NCBI RefSeq assembly: GCF_000420945.1
Contig: NZ_ATVX01000022.1
Span: 1-45,344 of the forward strand
Origin: Butyrivibrio sp. VCB2006
GTDB lineage: Bacteria > Bacillota > Clostridia > Lachnospirales > Lachnospiraceae
DNA: 45,344 nt
Direction of reading: 5' to 3'
The first letter of the stretch is position 1, and each line of letters starts with the position of its first letter. The notes beneath the pieces are model-generated. The model did not search any database. It had not been told where the DNA came from and saw nothing but the letters and a program-made list of their open reading frames with translations. The position numbers and the translations under genes were made by a program. Of this stretch, positions 34,041-41,863 are shown piece by piece.

Positions 34041-34085
34041 ATGCCTGTCAGATAAATAAACCAGATTGATCGGAGGCATATATAA

Positions 34086-36467
34086 ATGAAAATAAAGAAG
34101 ATACTTGCATTATTAACAACTGCTTCTCTGACGGCATCGCTTATCGGATGCGGCGATACTGCTTCAGAGAGCGCAACAACTCAGGAAGCAGCTTCTGAGA
34201 TATCAGCAGAGTCTGTGAATGAGACTAAGGCAGCTACTCAGGAAGAAGATACTGATTCAAAGAGTGTAGCAACATCATCTTTGGAAGCAACTTCTGCTGA
34301 GGAGAGGGCATCCATAGAGGAAGCGCTTAACCTTGCAAATAATGAGGAAGTTACCTGGTCCTATGACAAAGATGCGGATGCCTGGGTAATGAGCATTGTA
34401 ACAGCAGTTGCCAATGCGGAAATTGAAGACGAAGAAGGTGTTTCTGTTTGTGTACCGGGAGCATATATAAAGGGAATTGATACAGATGGTGATGGAGTGG
34501 AAGATATCACTTCTGGCAACTATACAGAAGATGTTCACGGACAGCTTGTGATCGATTACGAAGCAGAAGTAACAAGCTCAAACGGGCAGATATATACAGC
34601 GTCCACCGCTCCTGTAATTCTGAATACCGGAGCTGCAGGTTACAGCTCTTCCTCTAACACAAAGGCTTCAACATCTTATGCCTCTGAAGGCTATATCAAT
34701 GTTTCCTGCGGAAACAGAGGAAAAAATGACACTGCTACAGATGAGAATGGAAACGAGTACTATACAGGAGATGCACCGTCTTGTCTGGTGGATCAGAAGG
34801 CAGCATCACGATTTGTAAGATACAATATATTATTGGGCAATCTTCCTGGAAGTACAGAATACTGGGTTTCTACCGGTGGAAGTGGCGGCGGAGCACATGC
34901 AACCATGTTTGCAGCAACATCAAACAGTTCTGATTTTTATGATTATCAGATAGCGGTCGGGGCTGTTGGTGTTTACGTCAATGAAGATGGCACTTATGAC
35001 ACAACAGTTACCATTGATGGCGTGACCTATGATCTTTCTGATGGAGCATGGGGGGCTGTTGCATATTCACCTATCACTTCTTTGTATGAAGCGGATATGG
35101 CCATGGCTTTTGAGTACTACATGGATTCTGATTATGATTTCAATACTTCATTCCAACAGCAGATGGCAAAGTACCTTTCAGAAGAGTACATGAATTACAT
35201 CAATGATCAGAATCTTTCGGTTAAAGAAGCTGATGTGGAGCTCGATATTAATGGTGATGGAGATACAGATGATACTATAGAGCTCTCTATTGAATATGAC
35301 GAAACGAAGTATGCTGACACCAACGGCTATGGTGGAACATATGTTGATTTCTACCTTGCAGAATTTGTTTCAAATATGCAGTGGTACCTTGATAACCTGG
35401 ATTATGCAGATGGTTGGACCTGGTTCGATGAAGATGGCAATGCACTTTCTGACGAAGAAGTTGCAGCTATGACATCTGAAGATAAAACGGCTGCTTTTAT
35501 AGAAGGCAGATATGCTAAGAGCAGTTCATCATCAGGCGGAATGGGCGGCCCTGGTGGTGGAATGCCCGGAGGCCATGACGGAATGAAAGGCGGGCCTGAC
35601 GGTGATATGACCGGAGGACCAGGTGGTGACATGACAGGAACACCTCCTGATATGGCTGGAAATAACGAGACCTCAGAAAAAACTGAAGGAGAGGACAGGA
35701 GCTTTGCAAATGCTGATGTTGCGGCAAACTCAGCAGGAGACACCATGGATGTAGGAACTCCTGATGCAGGTACAACCCAGTCAGCAGGAAGCAAAACAGA
35801 TTCATCAAATTACTCAACATATGAAGAAATGCTTGCTGCTTACCAGAGTGATGTTGCAGAAGTGTACGAAGGCGATAAATATGGAAATGTGATTGTTGAT
35901 CTTTATAATCCGCTTAATTACATAGGCGATGAAGGCGGAACAGATCCTACATGGATAAGGATGGTCTGCGGAGCATCAGAAGGTGATATTTCAATGTTCA
36001 ACTCACTTAACCTTCAGATTGCATTCCTTTCTTCAGGAGTTGATGCTGATATCGAATGGCAGTGGGATGGCGGACATGTACCGTCAGAGATTCTTGGAAA
36101 TTCTCTTGCTCTTACTGTAGATACCATGTATGGCGAGTATGTAGACGGAGCAGTTAAGATTACCAAGGCTGCAGCAGAGTCTCAAACTGAAAATGGAGAT
36201 GCTACAGAGGCAACCGGAACAGATATTAGCAGCTGGGTAAATTACGATGATACATCTGCCGTGTCATTCACACTCGCAGATGCGGTAAGTTACAGAACCG
36301 CCGGGGCCAGCAAGTCTACTCCAGGATTTGATGTAATCGATTATGGACAGGAAGACTATGTGTTTGGTGATTCTGAGACTGATGCCAGACATTGGAGCAA
36401 ATGGGTATTAAAGGTTCTTGAAGAACATCAGGAGGAGCTTGAAGAGTTGTTTAATAGTGGTATGTAA
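34086..36467 (+). CDS. Large alpha/beta-hydrolase lipoprotein, tannase-like esterase
   Basis: 793 residues. Lipobox SLIGC (Cys about 22) and a Ser/Thr/Glu linker. The alpha/beta-hydrolase core has the nucleophile elbow STGGSGGGAHATM (Ser266) and a C-terminal EWQWDGGHVPSEI with likely catalytic His664. The wording resembles the large bacterial tannase / subtype-B group, so hydrolysis of aromatic esters at the cell surface is likely. Two Ca-binding-like loops (DTDGDGVED, DINGDGDTDD) and a Gly/Met/Pro-rich insertion (about 480-520) interrupt the domain. GGAGG precedes the ATG. Promoter repeats link it to the two-component system. The exact substrate is not established. Confidence 0.75.
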   Translation: MKIKKILALLTTASLTASLIGCGDTASESATTQEAASEISAESVNETKAATQEEDTDSKSVATSSLEATSAEERASIEEALNLANNEEVTWSYDKDADAWVMSIVTAVANAEIEDEEGVSVCVPGAYIKGIDTDGDGVEDITSGNYTEDVHGQLVIDYEAEVTSSNGQIYTASTAPVILNTGAAGYSSSSNTKASTSYASEGYINVSCGNRGKNDTATDENGNEYYTGDAPSCLVDQKAASRFVRYNILLGNLPGSTEYWVSTGGSGGGAHATMFAATSNSSDFYDYQIAVGAVGVYVNEDGTYDTTVTIDGVTYDLSDGAWGAVAYSPITSLYEADMAMAFEYYMDSDYDFNTSFQQQMAKYLSEEYMNYINDQNLSVKEADVELDINGDGDTDDTIELSIEYDETKYADTNGYGGTYVDFYLAEFVSNMQWYLDNLDYADGWTWFDEDGNALSDEEVAAMTSEDKTAAFIEGRYAKSSSSSGGMGGPGGGMPGGHDGMKGGPDGDMTGGPGGDMTGTPPDMAGNNETSEKTEGEDRSFANADVAANSAGDTMDVGTPDAGTTQSAGSKTDSSNYSTYEEMLAAYQSDVAEVYEGDKYGNVIVDLYNPLNYIGDEGGTDPTWIRMVCGASEGDISMFNSLNLQIAFLSSGVDADIEWQWDGGHVPSEILGNSLALTVDTMYGEYVDGAVKITKAAAESQTENGDATEATGTDISSWVNYDDTSAVSFTLADAVSYRTAGASKSTPGFDVIDYGQEDYVFGDSETDARHWSKWVLKVLEEHQEELEELFNSGM

Positions 36468-36490
36468 AAATATAAGACAGAGTTCAGTAT

Positions 36491-36523
36491 GGGCATTCTC
36501 AAACACATGGGAATGCCCTTTTT
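36491..36523 (+). terminator. Intrinsic terminator after the esterase gene
   Basis: 8-bp stem GGGCATTC (36491-36498) with GAATGCCC (36511-36518), followed by TTTTT. Confidence 0.85.
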
Positions 36524-36560
36524 AATAGACGTATGTAGACGTTTTGAATTAAATGTGTTT

Positions 36561-36604
36561 AGCCATTTTCGTAATTACAATTTTTACGAAAGTGGCTCTT
36601 TTTT
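36561..36604 (+). terminator. Second terminator-like hairpin
   Basis: 13-bp stem AGCCATTTTCGTA (36561-36573) with TACGAAAGTGGCT (36585-36597, one mismatch-wobble), followed by CTTTTTT. It stands 38 bases behind the first terminator, so it may be a back-up or belong to a lost gene. Confidence 0.7.
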
Positions 36605-36622
36605 AGCTTTTAAGGTGTGTCA

Positions 36623-36740
36623 TAAAACAAATGATTTTCGCTACACTTTGTAGCTATGAACATGTGCGACAACTAGCGGATGATTGTTGTATTATAGAGG
36701 AAGAAGATTTAAAGCAGCTAATGAAAAGCATTGAAGGAAA
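36623..36740 (+). repeat. Dispersed element copy 2 with decayed coding tail
   Basis: Core AATGATTTTCGCTACACTTT at 36630-36649. The frame from the ATG at 36631 reads MIFATL, then RQLADDCCIIEEEDLKQLMK and stops at 36742. Copy 1 at 25123 agrees in core, in the 18-base gap to GACAA and in TTGTATTAT. With copy 3 (41775) the similarity extends upstream instead (TCATAAAAxxAATG). No ribosome site, so treated as a relic. It lies immediately before the SGNH hydrolase gene. Confidence 0.5.
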
Positions 36741-36751
36741 GTAGAATCCAC

Positions 36752-38284
36752 ATGAGGAATGATATATTTAAGAAACTTAGGAAACTAAAGAGAAATACAG
36801 CGAGAAAACTTGATAATATAATGCAGCACATTGGTACAAAGGAGCTGATTGCCATCTCATTGGGAATAGCGGTGACTGCCTTTGCTATCTTCCTGGTTAT
36901 GGTGTACATAAGTGATGTTAAGAAAAATTCTTTGAGTGAGAATGGTGGAGAAACCCAGATTGCAAACGAGGGAGCATCTGGTGACGGAGACATGCCTGTA
37001 GTCGAGATGGCAAGCGAAGAAACCAAGACCGAATCTACTCCGGATACAACTGTACTTGTTAAAAAAGAAGGTGCTAAGGAGGGATATCTTAACAGATGCG
37101 TATTTCTGGGCGATTCCAGAACCGTAGCCATGGTTAACTACGGGTTTTTTAACGATGATTCAGCACTTGCGCAGATTGGAATATCACATTCAGCATTTGC
37201 ATCCAATAAATTCATGAACAATGCTGGAAAAGAATATACTATGAAATCTTACCTGGAGTCTCATCAGGCTCAGGTTATATATATTCTTCTTGGTGTAAAC
37301 GGAATCAATGATTCCAGCGAGGATCATTACAAGAATACATTTATTTCCCTTATAGACAGCGTAGCCGGGCTGGCGCCTAATTCCAATATTGTACTTGTGT
37401 CTATAGGGCCCGTAGATGATAACGGAATATACAAAAACTATGTGCAGAACGCAATGATAGACAAATACAATGATTTCCTTTTGGAGACTGCAGAAGAGAA
37501 ACACATTTTCTATCTTGATATCGCTGAAGTCCTCAAAGGATCTGATGGACAGGTAAAGTCTGAATATAACGGTGGCGACGGACTTCATTATTCCGGAAAA
37601 GGATGCGAAGCCACATTCAATTACATAGTAGAGCACCCAGTGCCTGGAATATCTGATGAGGGTGAATATGTAGTTAAGTATGTTAAGCCTGATCCAAACA
37701 AGGTCAAGGTTACAACTGGTAATGAATCAGGAATTAACGAAGGCAATCTTGGTAACCTTATGGACATGATGGGAATCACAGAAGATCAGAATGCATCAGA
37801 TGCTTCTTCTCAGAGTAGTACTGTGATAGAAGACGAGGAAGCAAAGAAGAAAGCGGAAGAAGAGAAGAAGAAACAGGAAGAGGAAGAAAAGAAAAAGGAA
37901 GAAGAGAAAAAGAAAGCCGAAGAAGAAAAGAAGAAGCAGGAAGAAGAGAAAAAGAAGGCCGAAGAAGAAAAGAAGAAGCAGGAAGAAGAACAGAAGAAAG
38001 CCGAAGAAGAAAAGAAGAAGCAGGAAGAAGAGGAAGCAGCAAAGAAGAAAGCCGAAGAAGAGGAAGCAGCAAGGAAGAAAGCTGAAGAAGAGGAAGAGGC
38101 AAAGAAGAAAGCTGAAGAAGAGAAGAAACAGGAAGAGGAAGAAAGAAAAAAGCAAGAAGAGTCCTCAAATAGTGGATCCACTGAAAATAATGAAGAAAAC
38201 GGCGATAACGGTTCAGGGGAAGCATCCACCAGCCAGCCGCCTGAAGGATCCAGCGGTCAGACTACAGAAGATAATGGGGATTAA
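36752..38284 (+). CDS. Membrane-anchored SGNH/GDSL hydrolase with Glu/Lys-rich tail
   Basis: 510 residues. Basic cytoplasmic N-terminus, one membrane helix (about 31-53), external linker, then an SGNH hydrolase domain (about 110-300): block I FLGDSRT with Ser122, GVNGIND (block III-like) and DGLHYSGKG (Asp-x2-His). Such domains remove acetyl or acyl groups from polysaccharide, peptidoglycan or lipids. After residue about 360 comes a highly charged helical repeat of Glu and Lys (100+ residues), then an acidic Asn/Ser/Gly end. Start ATG at 36752 has GAAGGAAAG upstream at slightly long distance; a TTG at 36731 is the alternative. The relatives are found near cell-wall assembly genes. Confidence 0.8.
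   Translation: MRNDIFKKLRKLKRNTARKLDNIMQHIGTKELIAISLGIAVTAFAIFLVMVYISDVKKNSLSENGGETQIANEGASGDGDMPVVEMASEETKTESTPDTTVLVKKEGAKEGYLNRCVFLGDSRTVAMVNYGFFNDDSALAQIGISHSAFASNKFMNNAGKEYTMKSYLESHQAQVIYILLGVNGINDSSEDHYKNTFISLIDSVAGLAPNSNIVLVSIGPVDDNGIYKNYVQNAMIDKYNDFLLETAEEKHIFYLDIAEVLKGSDGQVKSEYNGGDGLHYSGKGCEATFNYIVEHPVPGISDEGEYVVKYVKPDPNKVKVTTGNESGINEGNLGNLMDMMGITEDQNASDASSQSSTVIEDEEAKKKAEEEKKKQEEEEKKKEEEKKKAEEEKKKQEEEKKKAEEEKKKQEEEQKKAEEEKKKQEEEEAAKKKAEEEEAARKKAEEEEEAKKKAEEEKKQEEEERKKQEESSNSGSTENNEENGDNGSGEASTSQPPEGSSGQTTEDNGD
37834..38162 (+). repeat. Low-complexity Glu/Lys codon repeat
   Basis: About 330 bases built almost only of GAA, GAG, AAG and AAA codons with irregular 12-codon periods (KAEEEKKKQEEE). 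It encodes a single long charged helix. The opposite strand has long Ser/Leu/Phe-rich open frames that are only by-products of this composition. Replication slippage would make its length variable between strains. Confidence 0.85.
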
Positions 38285-38305
38285 GTAGAATAAGGAGGTT
38301 CACAC

Positions 38306-38767
38306 ATGAAAATAGCAATGGCAAATGATCACGCGGGAACGGAAATGAAAAAGGAGTTAAAAGCATATCTTGAAGACAATGGATATGAAGTAGTGGATTT
38401 TGGAACCTACGACAATGAAAGTTGTGATTTATCAGACTTTGTATATCCTGCAGCTCTTGCAGTGGCAAAAGGCGAGTGTGATCGAGGTATTTTTTGTGAT
38501 GGCGTAGGATATGGTAGTGCACTGATTGCAAATAAGATCAATGGGTGTTATGCAGCCGTTTGTCAGGACCCATTATGTGCAACTCTTGCAAGACAGCATA
38601 CAGATTCCAATATTTTATGCTTAGGCGCAAAGATTATCGGCGGATTAATGGCGATGGAAGTGGTAAAAACATGGCTGAATACAGAGCCTCTTATGGAAGA
38701 AAAATATCGCAGACGAGTAAAGAAAGTATGCGACATTAATGATAAGCACTGTGTTCCGGTAAAATAA
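38306..38767 (+). CDS. RpiB/LacAB family sugar-phosphate isomerase, variant loop
   Basis: 153 residues, single RpiB/LacA/LacB domain. Active-site D8-H9 (ANDHAG) and C64 are present, as well as HTDSNILCLGAKIIG (family H-x-D-x-N-x2-x2-G-A-R). The loop after the Cys reads CDGVGYGSALIANK where ribose-5-phosphate isomerase B normally has CGTGIGMSIAANK, so two Gly and a Met are changed. Acts in the cytoplasm on a phosphorylated pentose or hexose, e.g. ribose 5-phosphate to ribulose 5-phosphate, but the variant loop could mean another sugar phosphate. AAGGAGG precedes the ATG. It follows the SGNH gene by 21 bases and is likely co-transcribed. Confidence 0.85.
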   Translation: MKIAMANDHAGTEMKKELKAYLEDNGYEVVDFGTYDNESCDLSDFVYPAALAVAKGECDRGIFCDGVGYGSALIANKINGCYAAVCQDPLCATLARQHTDSNILCLGAKIIGGLMAMEVVKTWLNTEPLMEEKYRRRVKKVCDINDKHCVPVK

Positions 38768-38812
38768 TAATTCCAAGAAAAACGAGTGGCGGGCGTTGTT
38801 TTTAAAATCAGA

Positions 38813-39196
38813 TCATTCACCTACAGAACCACGATGATGGTTCTGTAGGTATGATAGTAAACTTAGCAAAACCATGACTGCACCTGCTATTGGGTAGACA
38901 ATAATAAGTGAATTGGTTGTGCCATAGATTGCCAGTACACCAGCAAATATGCTTCCAATGCTAAATATCGCAATAGCTGTATTCCAGAGGTTTAGAAATA
39001 TTCTGTCCGGATATTTTTCCTTAAGCATAAGGATAGAATAGGGCAGTACGCCCATCGCAAGAGGTATTGCAAATGCATACAGCATGAAGTAGGAGTATAC
39101 TTCGTGACTGAAGATTTCATATATTGCTCCAAACAGTGCAAGGAAGACTGTTCCGATGATATTAAAAAGCAAATGCAGCTTTAATTGTTTTTCCAT
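38813..39196 (-). CDS. Small membrane protein, four helices
   Basis: 127 residues with four hydrophobic helices and short loops, not recognised. AGGAGG lies before the reverse-strand ATG. It starts 26 bases behind the end of the glycosyltransferase-GtrA-glycosidase gene, on the same strand, so both belong to one operon and the protein may serve at the membrane in glycan work. Its end is convergent with the isomerase gene. Confidence 0.7.
   Translation of the reverse strand: MEKQLKLHLLFNIIGTVFLALFGAIYEIFSHEVYSYFMLYAFAIPLAMGVLPYSILMLKEKYPDRIFLNLWNTAIAIFSIGSIFAGVLAIYGTTNSLIIVYPIAGAVMVLLSLLSYLQNHHRGSVGE
38820..38849. other. Perfect hairpin at the 3' end of the small membrane protein gene
   Basis: CCTACAGAACCA (38820-38831) pairs with TGGTTCTGTAGG (38838-38849), 12 bp without mismatch, loop CGATGA. 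It falls inside the last codons of the reverse gene. No T-run follows on either side, so it may slow exonucleases or polymerase, but is not a standard terminator. Confidence 0.5.
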
Positions 39197-39222
39197 TTTA
39201 GTGTTCCTCCTGTTGAAATTTT

Positions 39223-41271
39223 TTAGATATATACAATGTCGCTGACACTTCGTTCCTTGATGCTTCCTCCAGTAGTGGGATTGTTGACAACATATCCATT
39301 AAAGTACATTGTGGAAGATCCTCCGCCATCAAGGTTATAGGCTGTTTCAACGCCCAGTCCCTTCATGAAGGTTGCAAGTTCATAGAGACTAAGGCCTTCG
39401 CTCTCAGAAGTTCTTCCATCAGACACCACAAAAACAAAGTGGTTTGCATCTATGACGCCTATGGCGGTTCTTGGATTGCTTGCCTTTGCCTTGGCAACTT
39501 CGGCATTTTCATCAACGGTAACAGAGCTGTCTTCTACAAGAGCCGGGCCAAAGGAAAATGCCTGCCATACTCCCCTTGAAACAAGTTCTTCGGCTGAATA
39601 CTCACTGTCATTTAAAATGTCCATTGTTCCATCGGCATAAATACATAAAACATCTGATCCGTTTGCGCTGTCGCGGTAGACAATTCCGTTACGTATAACA
39701 TATCCATTTTCCTGAACACCGTAGTAATCGCCGTTTATGGCTAATACAGCATTGTTATTTTCTGCAATCGTAGAGGTGGTGGCAGTGACATTTTTGCCGT
39801 AAGTGTCATTTGCAAATGCTGTCTTTAAGTACTGAGCGGAGGAAAGAATAACGTCTGCCACATAGATTTTGGTGTCGTCCTGATAATACTCAGTTAATGT
39901 AATGCTATAGTTATCTGAACTTACAGTATTTTCGCCTGTATAGGGCTCTGAGGCATTAATACCGGATGAACTTTCTGTGGTTTCTGAGGAAGTTACTGTT
40001 GTACCTTCAGATGCACTTGTTCTGGAATGCTTCCTGCTGGAACGAGATTTGTGACTTTCTGATTGCGTATTATCTATGGATTCGGTTAATTGAGTATCGC
40101 TGTCAGTCTGACCATCGAACAAGGACGTATTTATTTCTGTGGCATTGGAGTTGTAGCTCTCGCTTATAATAAAGGTATCGAGTGAAATATAAGTCGTAAA
40201 TGCTATCAGGGCAAAAGCTGAACATATAGCCCAGAGGTGTTTTTTCATATGATCTTGCCTGCCTTTCTTAAAAATATAACTGTGTTGTATAAAGTAACTG
40301 AGTACAAAAAGTGCTAGTTCGGTGATGATCTTTGCAGCATATGCTGTTAAACCCATTCCGGCAAGAATCTCAAGGATAAATGTGTTTATTATGAGTATTG
40401 CGACTGCCAGAACGGAGTATTTTATGGCAGAAGTGGCAACGTCTTTTTGAGATTTGAAAACAACTTTTCTATTGAGAGAACAATTCAGAGTTCCACTGAT
40501 TATTCGAGCAAGGGTATTTGCCATGATGAGTGAACCGGATATCGCAGATATCACGCAAAACAGTCCGTAATCAACAAGAAAACTTATAAGAGATGAAGCA
40601 CAGAAGCATAGGATTTCTTTGTATATCTTTATGGAATCCTTAATGGGATCAAAGTGAGAACTCTCATTTTTTCCTATATAGACAGTGTTTATCCATTCCT
40701 CTTTGATCTCTATTCCATGCTTGGGTAGCTCCATGAGCATGTTCATCTCATATTCGTAGCGGCTTCCACATATTTGGAGAAGTTCCGGAACCAGCTTATC
40801 ACTGTATGCTCTAAGCCCTGTCTGGGTATCATAGACTATATTTCCGGTTGTTAGTCTGTATACAAAACGGGTAATAGCATTTCCGGCGCGACTTTTAAAC
40901 GGGACCTTTCCTTCCATTTTCCGGCTGCCTAGAATAAGGCATGAGCGGTTTGCTTCTGCTACAGATGCCACCTTGATGATATCTTCAAGTCTATGTTGGC
41001 CATCTGCATCTGCGTTGACTATAGTGTATGGTGCATCATAGGTGTTATAAATGTATTCAAGCCCTGTTTTTAGTGCTTCGCCTTTTCCCTTATTTTCATT
41101 ATGAATAAGTATTCTGGCATATCTGGATGCGTCAGAAAACACCTTGTTAAAGGTCTCCGGGCTTCCGTCATTTACTATTATGATTTCAAAGCCTTCCTGA
41201 TATAGGCCCTTAGAAACATCAATCATTTTTTCATCTGGCATGTATGCGGGAATCAGAGCAATTCTGTTCAT
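39223..41271 (-). CDS. Fusion: GT2 glycosyltransferase - GtrA - phosphodiester glycosidase
   Basis: 682 residues. (1) Residues 1-215: GT2 transferase of the dolichol-phosphate-mannose-synthase type, with IIVNDGSPE, DAD at 88-90 and GSRKMEG. (2) 220-340: GtrA-like four-helix membrane domain, typical of flippases or anchors for lipid-linked sugars. (3) A further helix (about 345-365), then a Ser/Thr-rich linker. (4) 445-682: extracellular NAGPA (phosphodiester glycosidase) domain with AINGDYYG and the signature NLDGGGSSTMYFNG. One chain thus could make a polyprenyl-phosphate sugar inside, span the membrane, and cut a sugar phosphodiester outside. It probably serves exopolysaccharide or teichoic-type polymer modification. 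No clear ribosome site beyond AGAGGAT. Confidence 0.85.
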   Translation of the reverse strand: MNRIALIPAYMPDEKMIDVSKGLYQEGFEIIIVNDGSPETFNKVFSDASRYARILIHNENKGKGEALKTGLEYIYNTYDAPYTIVNADADGQHRLEDIIKVASVAEANRSCLILGSRKMEGKVPFKSRAGNAITRFVYRLTTGNIVYDTQTGLRAYSDKLVPELLQICGSRYEYEMNMLMELPKHGIEIKEEWINTVYIGKNESSHFDPIKDSIKIYKEILCFCASSLISFLVDYGLFCVISAISGSLIMANTLARIISGTLNCSLNRKVVFKSQKDVATSAIKYSVLAVAILIINTFILEILAGMGLTAYAAKIITELALFVLSYFIQHSYIFKKGRQDHMKKHLWAICSAFALIAFTTYISLDTFIISESYNSNATEINTSLFDGQTDSDTQLTESIDNTQSESHKSRSSRKHSRTSASEGTTVTSSETTESSSGINASEPYTGENTVSSDNYSITLTEYYQDDTKIYVADVILSSAQYLKTAFANDTYGKNVTATTSTIAENNNAVLAINGDYYGVQENGYVIRNGIVYRDSANGSDVLCIYADGTMDILNDSEYSAEELVSRGVWQAFSFGPALVEDSSVTVDENAEVAKAKASNPRTAIGVIDANHFVFVVSDGRTSESEGLSLYELATFMKGLGVETAYNLDGGGSSTMYFNGYVVNNPTTGGSIKERSVSDIVYI

Positions 41272-41367
41272 TATTAATCCTCTCTTTTGATATAGTGATC
41301 ATAATCTGATGATATATAAGAAGCCTAAAATCAACCTTAATAGAGAATAAAATGACAAGATAATTTA

Positions 41368-41772
41368 TGATGGCAGAGAATATACGAGGAGAAAAGGCTT
41401 AGGTGATAATCTTATAGAAGTGGCAGGGTGGAATTTATCGTAGAATGCTCTTAATCTTTGGAAACGAACATTGGTTTCTGCTTTCACTTCAATAGGAACT
41501 GCATCCATACCCTTTTGAATGAGAAAATCCTGCTCAAAAGTAGCTGATTAAGTGCCATAGTAATAAGGTGAATACTCAGTGTCACTAATCATTTGTTGAA
41601 GAACATACTGTTCTGTAAGAGCACCTTTAAACTCAACAAACAAGCTGTTACCTTCAATCACAGAATGCAAATCTAATTCACTCATGGCACCTAATAAGCC
41701 AATATCCACAAAAAACAGTTTAAAAAATGAGAGTTCCTTGTATGCAGAAAGACTTTCATATGTCTCATAAAA
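41368..41772 (-). pseudogene. Decayed C-terminal half of a DUF4143-type (AAA_14) ATPase
   Basis: On the reverse strand the frame reads LSAYKELSFFKLFFVDIGLL, then FKGALTEQYVLQQM, then after an internal TAA (41548-41550) EQDFLIQKGMDAVPIEVKAE and a final stop near 41368. This is the typical C-terminus of the AAA_14/DUF4143 ATPase family (nuclease-like E-x-D and P-I-E-V-K). The N-terminal P-loop part is absent. It stops at a stop codon adjoining the dispersed 20-base element at 41775. The frame is intact except for one stop, so decay is recent. Such ATPases are commonly spread by horizontal transfer. Confidence 0.8.
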
Positions 41773-41794
41773 TTAATGATTTTCGCTACACTTT
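41766..41794. repeat. Dispersed element copy 3
   Basis: Core AATGATTTTCGCTACACTTT at 41775-41794, identical to copies 1 (25123) and 2 (36630), with TCATAAAA in front as in copy 2. It stands precisely at the junction between the ATPase relic and the Fic upstream region. All three copies mark debris junctions. Confidence 0.55.
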
Positions 41795-41863
41795 TTGATA
41801 CAGGATTGATTTACTCCCTAATAAATGATAAATTTTAGGTAGTAAATTAAAGAGGTACAAAAA

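Noticed and set aside
37776..38229. Long reverse-strand open frames rich in Ser, Leu and Phe
   Set aside because: By-product of the Glu/Lys codon repeat on the forward strand.
38820..38849. Convergent terminator between isomerase and membrane protein genes
   Set aside because: Stem is strong, but no T-run follows on either strand and it is inside the coding end.
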